DNA of 64,000 bases from Urbifossiella sp046350095. GTDB lineage: Bacteria > Planctomycetota > Planctomycetia > Gemmatales > Gemmataceae. The notes below the pieces were generated by a model. That model was given only the letters and a program-made list of their open reading frames with translations, had not been told where the DNA came from and did no database searches. Positions within the stretch are counted from its first letter, which is position 1; every line of letters begins with the position of its first letter. Shown piece after piece: positions 49,269 through 57,534 of this stretch. A program made the position numbers and the translations under genes. The stretch lies in the NCBI GenBank assembly GCA_046350095.1, contig JAXMBA010000009.1, positions 1 through 64,000 of the forward strand, given 5' to 3'.

Positions 49269-50843
49269 ATGTTCACCCGCCCACGGCTCGACGGCCTCCA
49301 GGACGCGCTCGGCGACGACCTCGTCCGGTTCATCCCGGAACTGGTGGTCGCTGCCGGCGTGGTCGTGTTGCTGCTCGCCCGCCTCGTACGCCTCCTCGAC
49401 CGCAGCCACCTCGGCGGCCTGGCGGTCGCCGTGCTGGCGGTCGCCCTCTTCGCCGCAGCCGCCGGCTTCCCGGCGGCCACGGGCTCGGCCCGACAGGGCG
49501 CCTGCTTCGCCGGCATGCTGGTGGCCGACCCGTTCGCCGGGTACGTGCGTGTCGTCGTGCTCGCGGCGGCGATTCTCACCGTGCTGTTGACCCGTGTCAC
49601 CGGCCTGCCCGACGCGGAAGATTCCGCCGACTTCTACGCCCTGGTGCTCGGCGGTGCCCTCGGCATGATGCTGATGGCGGCGTCGAACCACCTACTCATG
49701 GCGTTCATCGCCGTGGAGATGGCCAGCCTGCCGAGCTACGCCCTGGCCGGGTTCCTGAAGGGTCGGCGGACCGGCGGCGAGGCGGCGCTGAAGTACGTGG
49801 TGTTCGGCGCGGGGGCGAGCGGCGTCATGCTGTACGGCATCAGCCTGACGGCCGGAACGTTCGGCACCGGCTACCTGCCGGACGTGGCGGCGGGTGCCGC
49901 GGCCCGCCTCGCGTCGGAGGGCGGATTCGACCCGATGCTACTGGCCGGCGTGGCGCTGACGCTCGTCGGGCTGGGCTTCAAGCTGGCCGCGGTGCCGTTC
50001 CACTTCTGGTGCCCGGACGTGTTCGCCGGCGCGGCCGCCGAAGTCGCCGGGTTCCTGTCGGTGGCGTCGAAGGCGGCCGCGGTGGCGTTGACGGCCCGGC
50101 TCGTGTACTCGTTCCACGCCGGTTGCCCCGACCCGTGGCTCGTGCCCCGGACGCTCGGCGTCGGCCTCGGTGTCGTCGGCGCGGTGACGGTGACGTTCGG
50201 CAACCTGGCCGCGTTCGCCCAGACCGACCTGAAGCGGCTCCTCGCGTACAGCACGATCGCCCACGCCGGGTACATGCTGCTCGGGCTGGCGGCGCTGAGC
50301 GCGGGGGCGGCCTCGGCGGTGCTGTACTACCTCGTGGCGTACCTGCTGATGAACCTGGGGGCGTTCGCGGTGGTGGCCCTGGTCCGAAACGCGACCGGCT
50401 CCGAGAACCTGGCGGCCGTCCGCGGGCTGGCGTGGCGGTCTCCGGTGGCGGCGGTGTCGATGTCGGTGTTCCTGTTCTCGCTGCTCGGCTTCCCACCGCT
50501 CGCGGGCTTCGCCGGGAAGTTCCAGGTGTTCGCCGCCGTGTACGACGCCGCCCGGTCCGCCCCCGACTGGCTCGGCACCGCGTACGGCGTGTTCCTCGCG
50601 GTCGGGGCCGTGAACACCGCTGTGAGCGCGGTCTACTACCTGAACGTGGTCCGCGCCATGGTGCTGGACGAGACTCCGGACGGCCCACCCGTCGCAACGG
50701 GTGGGCCGGCGTTGCTCCTGATCGTGGCAATGGCGGCGGGCGTGATCGCCCTCGGCGTCGTGTGGAACCCGCTGACGACCGCGGCCGACGGGGCCGCGAC
50801 GGCGATCGCCAGGCCGGCCACGCCGGGAGTGCCGACGCGATGA
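49269..50843 (+). CDS. nuoN: NADH-quinone oxidoreductase subunit N (NuoN)
   Basis: The 524-residue antiporter-like subunit has about 14 membrane helices. The core includes EMASLPSYALAGFLKGRRTGGEAALKY, with the membrane Glu and Lys of proton channels, and FKLAAVPFHFWCPDVFAGA. LAAFAQTDLKRLLAYSTIAHAGYML and LFSLLGFPPLAGFAGKFQVF follow. It pumps protons as part of complex I. In most genomes nuoN ends a 14-gene operon. Here no other nuo gene is upstream, so the complex is likely split across the chromosome. The next gene overlaps its stop as ATGA. Confidence 0.9.
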   Translation: MFTRPRLDGLQDALGDDLVRFIPELVVAAGVVVLLLARLVRLLDRSHLGGLAVAVLAVALFAAAAGFPAATGSARQGACFAGMLVADPFAGYVRVVVLAAAILTVLLTRVTGLPDAEDSADFYALVLGGALGMMLMAASNHLLMAFIAVEMASLPSYALAGFLKGRRTGGEAALKYVVFGAGASGVMLYGISLTAGTFGTGYLPDVAAGAAARLASEGGFDPMLLAGVALTLVGLGFKLAAVPFHFWCPDVFAGAAAEVAGFLSVASKAAAVALTARLVYSFHAGCPDPWLVPRTLGVGLGVVGAVTVTFGNLAAFAQTDLKRLLAYSTIAHAGYMLLGLAALSAGAASAVLYYLVAYLLMNLGAFAVVALVRNATGSENLAAVRGLAWRSPVAAVSMSVFLFSLLGFPPLAGFAGKFQVFAAVYDAARSAPDWLGTAYGVFLAVGAVNTAVSAVYYLNVVRAMVLDETPDGPPVATGGPALLLIVAMAAGVIALGVVWNPLTTAADGAATAIARPATPGVPTR

Positions 50844-51247
50844 GCCCGACCGACGCCGCCCGCCTGCAGGACGCCTACCGCCGCGAAGGTGTGTCGCTGC
50901 TCCGCTACGCCCGCTCGGCCGCGCCTCACGCCGCGGGCCCGGCCCGCAAACTCCGTGACGACCTGTTCCGGGCGGCCGACGAAGCCGCCGCCGCGCGGGA
51001 CGCCCTGGGTGCCGTCCTGGAAGCGAACCGAATCGCGGTGCCGCAGTCGTCCGCGTTCCCGGCCGTTTTCACTGACTTGAACTGCGTCGCCATTCGATAC
51101 CTGCTCTCGAAGGTCGTCGCCGACCGCGCCGCGGCCGTGGCCGCACTCGAAACCGACCTGTCGGCACTCGGCGATCCCACGCCCCGGGCCGCCCTTCAAC
51201 CGCTCCTCGACCTCGCCCGCCGGCACCGGGACCAGCTGGCCGGCTGA
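50840..51247 (+). CDS. Small helical protein coupled to nuoN, function unknown
   Basis: The 135-residue protein is all-helical, with helices around residues 5-25, 38-60, 75-100 and 115-133 (for example RRHRDQLAG at the end). I see no catalytic motif. The ATG overlaps the nuoN stop in ATGA, so the two are translated together. The coupling hints at a membrane-complex assembly role, but no more can be said. Confidence 0.6.
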   Translation: MSPTDAARLQDAYRREGVSLLRYARSAAPHAAGPARKLRDDLFRAADEAAAARDALGAVLEANRIAVPQSSAFPAVFTDLNCVAIRYLLSKVVADRAAAVAALETDLSALGDPTPRAALQPLLDLARRHRDQLAG

Positions 51248-51305
51248 ACTCACTCACACGCAATTCATCGGTCGCGTGCCAGAATTACTGACGTTTTAAG
51301 CCGTA

Positions 51306-51326
51306 CGGGGCCGCTCTCCGGCCCCG
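51306..51326 (+). promoter_or_regulatory. Leader hairpin before the Gly-rich protein
   Basis: CGGGGCCG (51306-51313) and CGGCCCCG (51319-51326) form an 8-bp stem around CTCTC, 18 bases before the ATG at 51344, next to the CCGGAGG ribosome-binding site. It may control access to it or end the previous transcript. Confidence 0.45.
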
Positions 51327-51343
51327 ACGAACCGGAGGCAACG

Positions 51344-51979
51344 ATGACGCGAATTCTCTCCCTGGTGTACGGGTTGGCGTTGGCCGGCTCCGCCGCCGCC
51401 CAGGACCGCCCGGCCCCGCAGCGGCAGCCGGAACGGCCGAAGGCCGAAGCCGCGCGCGACCTGCAGGTCGAGGTCGAGCGGCTGCGGGCGCAGGTCCGCG
51501 AGCTGGAGGCCCGGCTGAACCGCGACGGCGACCGTCGGCCCGAGGGCGGCGCGAAGAAGGAGGGCCGCGAGGTGGCCCCGATGCCGCGACCGAAGGGTGA
51601 CGACCGCGGCCCGGCCCCGAAGGATTTCGGGCGTGGTCCCGGTCCGATGGGTGGCGGCTTCGGCGGCCCGGCCCCGAAGGACGGTGGGCGTGGACCCGGT
51701 CCGATGGGTGGCGGGTTCGGCGGGCCGGGGTTCGGCGGGCCCGGGTTTGGTGGTCAGGGATTCGGCGGCCCCGGCTTCGGCAAGGGCGGCCCTAACCCGC
51801 CGTTCGGCGGGCCGGGCGGCATGGGGATGGGGCCGGCGTTCGGTGGCTTCGGTCCGCCGGCTGCTCAGGGCCGCGGGCCGGGCAGCGCCGCCCCCGCCGA
51901 CCTGGAGCAGCGCCTGAACCGCATCATCGACGAGTTGGAGCGCCTCCGCGACGACCTGCACCGCGGCCCGCGCCGCTGA
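51344..51979 (+). CDS. Exported coiled-coil and Gly-rich low-complexity protein
   Basis: The 211-residue protein has a signal peptide (ILSLVYGLALAGSAAA), a short coiled coil (about 37-58, LQVEVERLRAQVRELEARL), then a Gly/Pro-rich region (about 90-170). In that region RGPGPMGGGFGG repeats twice and GFGGPGFGG repeats several times. A second coiled coil at the end (LEQRLNRIIDELERLRDDL) closes it. The layout suggests two oligomerising ends with a disordered spacer. Function unknown. GGAGG lies eight bases before the ATG. Confidence 0.75.
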   Translation: MTRILSLVYGLALAGSAAAQDRPAPQRQPERPKAEAARDLQVEVERLRAQVRELEARLNRDGDRRPEGGAKKEGREVAPMPRPKGDDRGPAPKDFGRGPGPMGGGFGGPAPKDGGRGPGPMGGGFGGPGFGGPGFGGQGFGGPGFGKGGPNPPFGGPGGMGMGPAFGGFGPPAAQGRGPGSAAPADLEQRLNRIIDELERLRDDLHRGPRR

Positions 51980-52003
51980 GCCGACAGGGGTGAACGGCGG
52001 GGA

Positions 52004-53305
52004 TCAGTGCCCCGCCGTGCGCCGGCCTCGCACGCTGTGTGGGAACAACTCTTCTTGCAGCAGGTTGCCCGCGGCGTCGAACGGCAGCGGCCGCGGGCTC
52101 CCCACCAGTTCCAGGTGCGGGTGCGCCGCTGCCTCGGCGGCGAGCGGCGGCGACACCCACAGCTCGGCCACCTCCAGAGTGTTCGGAATCACCGCGAACT
52201 TTACCTGCTCCTGCACCGGCTGCCAGCACGTCTCCACGGCCGCGGCGATGACCTCGCGGTCGGTCGGGAAGGCGATCGGCAGCTTGCTCCGCCACAGGAA
52301 CCGCGCCGTCAGGTTGTTCATGCGGAACGGCACCTGGTCGATCCCCGCCAGCGCCCGGTCGGTCGTCAGGTCGGCGATGCCGATGCCGGTCGCGTTGCCG
52401 TGGCTCTCCGGCGACACGTCCAGCACCGCCATGCGGGTGATGCGCGGGTCGTTCGTCTCGGCCTCGGGGCTCGCCTCGATCAGCATCCGGCCCACCACGT
52501 TCGGGTCCATCCCGGCCCCGCTGTAGTTCTTGCCGCACTCGCCGACCACCAGCACGTCCAGCGCCGGGAACGGCAGCCGGCCCATGATCTTCCGCGCCTC
52601 GTCCAGCAGCACCGGCTCGCGGGCGAACAGGTCGTCGCGGTCGATCACCTCGACCTTCGCCGTCTCCTCGTTCGCGTTCTCCAGGATCGCCAGGCCGCCC
52701 ATAAACGGCGTCTTGTCGAGGATCACCTTGCACGACTCCGGCATCATGTCGCGCAGGCCCCGCGTGCCGAAGCTGTGGACCTGGTCGGCGCCGTGCCGCT
52801 TGCCGAAGCCGATCACCAGCATCTTCAGCACGCCGCTCTCGAACGCCCCGCGGAAGTCCGTGTGCGGCTTCACCCGCGACACGGTCACCACCGCGTCGCA
52901 CGCCATCGCGTTCTTGTCCCACCACACCGGCTGGTCCCAGCTGTTGGTGCCGATGTTCACCGCGTCCATGTCGGTGAGCACGGGGACGCCGAGGTGCGCC
53001 TCGTCGATGTGGTAGCTCGCCAGCAACTCGCGCTGGCCGGCGGCGTTGGCCCCGCCGTGCGAGCCCATCGCGGCGATGACTACCGGCTTCGCCCCGAGTT
53101 CCTTCAGCGCGTCGATCGTGGCCTTGGCGATGAGGTGGTAGTTGCGGATGCCGCGGCTGCCGCAGCCGACGCCGACGCGCATGCCGGGCTTGATACGGGC
53201 GGCCGTCTTGCCGTCGAGCCAGGCCCGGCGGACGGCGGCGGCCACATCGGCGAGCTGCGGCTGCGGGGCGGTCTGGCGGACGAGTTGAACCTGCGGGATG
53301 TCCAC
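52004..53305 (-). CDS. Lactate-racemase-domain (LarA-N/DUF2088-like) protein
   Basis: The 433-residue protein has a Rossmann-like start (KPGMRVGVGCGSRGIRNYHL, PVVIAAMGSHGGANAAGQRE). Then TVSRVKPHTDFRGAFESGVLK, where His is a ligand candidate, VLVVGECGKNYSGAGMDPN and VSPESHGNATGIGIAD follow. These resemble LarA N-domain or DUF362 proteins. A racemase function cannot be confirmed, since the pincer cofactor Lys is not obvious. The GTG start at 53305 is preferred over an upstream ATG because it begins the domain. There is no other lar gene nearby. Confidence 0.55.
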   Translation of the reverse strand: MDIPQVQLVRQTAPQPQLADVAAAVRRAWLDGKTAARIKPGMRVGVGCGSRGIRNYHLIAKATIDALKELGAKPVVIAAMGSHGGANAAGQRELLASYHIDEAHLGVPVLTDMDAVNIGTNSWDQPVWWDKNAMACDAVVTVSRVKPHTDFRGAFESGVLKMLVIGFGKRHGADQVHSFGTRGLRDMMPESCKVILDKTPFMGGLAILENANEETAKVEVIDRDDLFAREPVLLDEARKIMGRLPFPALDVLVVGECGKNYSGAGMDPNVVGRMLIEASPEAETNDPRITRMAVLDVSPESHGNATGIGIADLTTDRALAGIDQVPFRMNNLTARFLWRSKLPIAFPTDREVIAAAVETCWQPVQEQVKFAVIPNTLEVAELWVSPPLAAEAAAHPHLELVGSPRPLPFDAAGNLLQEELFPHSVRGRRTAGH

Positions 53306-53497
53306 GGGCGGGCCTCGGGGGAGGGGGTGACGCCAGTTTAGCCCGTCGGGTGGGAGCGGGGTAGAGAACCCCCGACGCCGAGGGTTCATCATGCTGCGGA
53401 GGGGCGCCCCCCTGGTCCCGCACGATGTGAGTCCAATTCAGGATAAACCGTTACGGCGATGGCCCGGCCACAAGGTGTTGGAAGCTGTTGGGTTGCG

Positions 53498-54517
53498 TCA
53501 CTTCGTCTCGCGGACCTCATTCCAGCGAGCCCGCACCTGTTGCGGCTTGGCGGTCCCGGTGACGCCGATTTGTTGGATCGTGATCGAAGCGACGAGGTTG
53601 CCGAACGCCGCCGCCTGCTCGTGCGTCAGCCCGCTGACCACCGCCGACGTGATCCCCGCCGAGCAGCTGTCGCCGGCCCCACAGATGTCGATCGGGCCGG
53701 ACACATGGTAGGCGGAGATGGGCTTGATCTCTGTACCCCCAGCACGCTCCCACAACCCGATACCTTCCGCTCCCCGTGTGATGAACGCGGAACGATCGTT
53801 GCGGAACAAGAACTCTAGACACACGGCGTAGGCCTCGAACCGATCCATCTTCTCCACGAGCGAGTCCAGCTCCCGCTCGTTCGGCTTCACGCACACGTTG
53901 CGGAACTTCCCGATCTGCTCGCGGCTGTCGGCCAGGACGAACTTCGACGGGTCGCGGTCGCCCAACTCCGCGAGGCGGTCGCGGACGCGGGCGGTCACCA
54001 CGCCGCAGTCGGCCTCGCTCACCTGGTCCAGCACGATCAGCGCGTCCACCTCGGGCCACACGGCGTGAAGGCGGGAGAGGATGTCGGCTTCCACCGTGGC
54101 CGGCGTCGGGGTGCGGTTCTTGATGTCGAGGCGGTTCAGCTCCTTGTCGCCGTACATCGGCTTCGTGTACGTCGGGGTGCGGCGGCCGGGGGCGGCGAAG
54201 ACGTGCGCCGCGTCCACGGCCGGGACGCGGCCGAGCGCCTGGCGCAGCTCGTAGCCCTCGCCGTCGTCGCCGATCGCGGCCACGGGGACGATGCGGCCGA
54301 CGCCCAGCGCGGCGAGGTTGTTCAGCACCGTGCCGAGCGCCCCGGGGTAGCTGCGGACGCCGACCACCTGGTAAGCCGTCAGGCCCGTCTCGACCGACGG
54401 CTCGTCGCGGGCCGGGTCGATGTCGAGGTAGCGGTCGAGGAACAGGTCGCCGAGGAGGCCCACGGTCTTGCCGGGGACCGTCGTCAGGACGCGCTCGACG
54501 AGGGCGGTGGTGAGCAT
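53498..54517 (-). CDS. PfkB-family carbohydrate kinase
   Basis: The 339-residue protein has the two PfkB signatures: the N-terminal block with VGLLGDLFLDRYLDID and SYPGALGTVLNNLAALG, and the C-terminal GAGDSCSAGITSAVVSG, with the catalytic Asp in GAGD. RfaE/HldE-like proteins, ribokinases and fructokinases all belong here. DLFLDRY is closest to the RfaE N-domain, so a heptose kinase role is conceivable, but no hld gene is nearby. The start at 54517 fits the fold. The repeat at 54540-54613 lies just upstream. Confidence 0.8.
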   Translation of the reverse strand: MLTTALVERVLTTVPGKTVGLLGDLFLDRYLDIDPARDEPSVETGLTAYQVVGVRSYPGALGTVLNNLAALGVGRIVPVAAIGDDGEGYELRQALGRVPAVDAAHVFAAPGRRTPTYTKPMYGDKELNRLDIKNRTPTPATVEADILSRLHAVWPEVDALIVLDQVSEADCGVVTARVRDRLAELGDRDPSKFVLADSREQIGKFRNVCVKPNERELDSLVEKMDRFEAYAVCLEFLFRNDRSAFITRGAEGIGLWERAGGTEIKPISAYHVSGPIDICGAGDSCSAGITSAVVSGLTHEQAAAFGNLVASITIQQIGVTGTAKPQQVRARWNEVRETK

Positions 54518-54539
54518 GGCGTTTCACAGGGGAAGAGAA

Positions 54540-54613
54540 TGGCCGCAAAAAGGCACAAAATGCACAAAAATAAGACCGATCATTTTTGTGTATTTTGTGC
54601 CTTTTTGCGGCCA
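54540..54613. repeat. AT-rich 32-bp palindrome, family TGGCCGCAAAAAGGCACAAA
   Basis: The two 32-nt arms (54540-54571 and 54582-54613) match except for one base, around a 10-nt loop. It lies between two minus-strand genes, with the dehydrogenase stop 10 bases away. It is far richer in A/T than its surroundings. It may end transcription, but its arms look like a mobile palindrome. Confidence 0.85.
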
Positions 54614-54622
54614 ATCTGAGTC

Positions 54623-55588
<966 letters not shown>

Positions 55589-55612
55589 GGCTGGCTCGGA
55601 CGGAGACCGGAG

Positions 55613-55700
55613 TTTAGACAGGATAACAGGATGAGCAGGATGCCGAACCGGGCGGTTGGATTTGGTGAGGGATCCTGTTCATCCTGTTATCCTGTCTAAA
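55613..55700. repeat. 29-bp palindrome, family TTTAGACAGGATAACAGGAT
   Basis: Arms 55613-55641 and 55672-55700 match except for one base, with a 30-nt GC-rich loop. It is in the divergent space between the dehydrogenase and the CobW gene. Similar GACAGGAT repeats occur in planctomycete intergenic regions; a short match (GTTGACAGGATTCAGG) lies near 39095. Confidence 0.85.
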
Positions 55701-55774
55701 AACTTCGGCTCGTCCACGTCTTGCACCTCCCCACGACCCGCCTACCGTAACCCCGCCCACCGCGAGGAACCACC

Positions 55775-57091
55775 GTGCCTGCCGCCGACGTCCGCGTCCC
55801 CGTCACCGTCCTCACCGGGTTCCTCGGCGCGGGCAAGACCACGCTCCTCAACCACATCCTCACCGCCCAGCACGGCAAGCGGATCGCCGTCATCGAGAAC
55901 GAGTTCGGCGAGGTCGGGGTCGACCAGGACATCGTGGTGCGCAGCGAGGAAGAAATCTTCGAGATGAACAACGGGTGCATCTGCTGCACCGTCCGCGGCG
56001 ACCTGATCCGCATCCTCGGCAACCTGATGAAGCGGCGCGACAAGTTCGACTACATCCTCGTCGAGACGACCGGCATGGCCGACCCCGGCCCCGTCGCCCA
56101 GACGTTCTTCATGGACGACGAGATCCAGCGCAGCACCCGCCTCGACGGCATCGTGACCGTTGTGGACAGCAAGCACGTCCACCAGCACTGGGACGCCCAC
56201 GAGGTGCAGGAGCAGGTGGCGTTCGCCGACGTGATCCTGCTGAACAAGCTCGACCTGGTCGCGGCCGACGAGGTGGACGAACTGGAGAGCCGCATCCGCC
56301 AGATGAACCCGACGGCCCGAATCGAGCGGACGACGAACGCGGTCGTGGACATGGACCGCATCCTGAACGTGAACGGGTTCAACCTGTCGCGGGCGCTGGA
56401 GATCGAACCCGAGTTCCTGGAGCCCGAGTACCCGTTTAGCTGGGGCGCGCTCTACGAGCTCACTGCTGGTACGCACGAACTGGTGATTCCGGAGCGTACC
56501 AGGACGAGTATCTCGGTCGCGGTCGTCGCCGGGACGGAGCTGGTGGCTGCGGCGAATGCCGCAGTCCCGGTGTTCTCGGGCGAGCCTCAGACCGTACAGC
56601 CGGGCGCGACGATCGCGCCCGGCGCGGACCCGTTCGCGCTGCAACTTCCGCCGGGGCCACAGACCTTCGCGCTGGCGGTGACCGGCCCGGTGGCGCTGTT
56701 CAGCGGCTCGAACCTCGGCAAGATCGGCGTCGAAGTCCGCGTCAGCGGCGCGCCCGTGAGCCCGAACGCGACGCGCGGCTTCCACCACCGGCACACGCAC
56801 TCGGACGTGAACGCCGTGGCACTGACGTTGCCCGGCGACCTGGACATGAAGCGGCTGAACGCCTGGCTCGGCGAGTTCCTCCAGACTCGCGGCCCCGACG
56901 TGTACCGGATGAAGGGCGTGCTGAGCATCAAGGGCGACCCGCGGCGGTTCGTGTTCCAGGGCGTCCACATGCTGTTCGACGGCCAGCCGGGCGCGCCGTG
57001 GGGCAGCGCCCGCCGCGAGAACAAGTTGGTGTTCATCGGCCGCAAGCTCGACCGCGCCGAGCTGGAAGCCGGCTTCCGGCGGTGCCTGTAG
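55775..57091 (+). CDS. CobW/ZNG1-family metallochaperone GTPase
   Basis: The 438-residue G3E GTPase has the P-loop GFLGAGKTTLLNHIL and ENEFGEVGVD. The CxCC metal site is in NNGCICCTVRGDL. VETTGMADPGPV and NKLD follow. The C-terminal domain (about 330-438, DVNAVALTLPGDLDMKRLNAWL) is the CobW-C fold. Between them (about 230-325) is a beta-rich segment of ~95 residues with Val/Ala/Pro patterns. The proteins deliver zinc or cobalt to client enzymes at the cost of GTP. The GTG start has GAGG upstream. The rhodanese that follows is 15 bp away. Confidence 0.87.
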   Translation: MPAADVRVPVTVLTGFLGAGKTTLLNHILTAQHGKRIAVIENEFGEVGVDQDIVVRSEEEIFEMNNGCICCTVRGDLIRILGNLMKRRDKFDYILVETTGMADPGPVAQTFFMDDEIQRSTRLDGIVTVVDSKHVHQHWDAHEVQEQVAFADVILLNKLDLVAADEVDELESRIRQMNPTARIERTTNAVVDMDRILNVNGFNLSRALEIEPEFLEPEYPFSWGALYELTAGTHELVIPERTRTSISVAVVAGTELVAAANAAVPVFSGEPQTVQPGATIAPGADPFALQLPPGPQTFALAVTGPVALFSGSNLGKIGVEVRVSGAPVSPNATRGFHHRHTHSDVNAVALTLPGDLDMKRLNAWLGEFLQTRGPDVYRMKGVLSIKGDPRRFVFQGVHMLFDGQPGAPWGSARRENKLVFIGRKLDRAELEAGFRRCL

Positions 57092-57106
57092 CAAGAGGAG
57101 TGAGTC

Positions 57107-57481
57107 ATGGCCAAGCAGCACGCCCCGGGGTTCCTCGCACTCGTGACCGACGCTAGGTCGCGCGTCCGGGAGTGTACCGTGGACGACGTGAAGCGCCGCC
57201 TCGACGCCGGCGAGCGGTTCACGCTTGTGGACGTGCGCGAGGAGAGCGAGTACGCGAAGGGCCACCTGCCGGGGGCCGTTCACCTCGGGAAGGGGGTGAT
57301 CGAACGCGACATCGAGAAGGCGATCCCCGACGCGGCGGCGCCGCTGGTGCTGTACTGCGGCGGCGGCTTCCGCTCGGCGCTGGCCGCCGACGCGATCCAG
57401 AGGATGGGCTACGGCAACGTGATCAGCATGGACGGCGGCTGGTCCGGGTGGACGGGGAAGGGCTACCCGACGGAGGCGTAA
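57107..57481 (+). CDS. Rhodanese-like sulfurtransferase
   Basis: The 124-residue single rhodanese domain has VDVREESEYAKGHLPGAVHL (CH2A motif) and the active-site loop around Cys84 in LVLYCGGGFRSALAA. It moves sulfane sulfur or acts as a sulfur carrier. It follows the CobW gene by 15 bases and is probably in the same transcript. A terminator-like palindrome comes right after the stop. Confidence 0.88.
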   Translation: MAKQHAPGFLALVTDARSRVRECTVDDVKRRLDAGERFTLVDVREESEYAKGHLPGAVHLGKGVIERDIEKAIPDAAAPLVLYCGGGFRSALAADAIQRMGYGNVISMDGGWSGWTGKGYPTEA

Positions 57482-57491
57482 ATAAACGAAC

Positions 57492-57519
57492 AAGCCCACC
57501 CGCCGCGGCGGGTGGGCTT
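57492..57519 (-). terminator. Palindromic terminator between rhodanese and kinase-like genes
   Basis: AAGCCCACCCGCCG and its exact inverse CGGCGGGTGGGCTT form a 28-nt palindrome. On the minus strand it is followed by GTTCGTTTATTTA, so it ends the kinase-like gene best. Confidence 0.75.
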
Positions 57520-57534
57520 GATCCGTCGCCTCAC

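Noticed and set aside
51590..51800. Tandem repeat that might be a CRISPR array
   Set aside because: The repeats are in frame, encode Gly-rich peptides and have no unique spacers of constant length.
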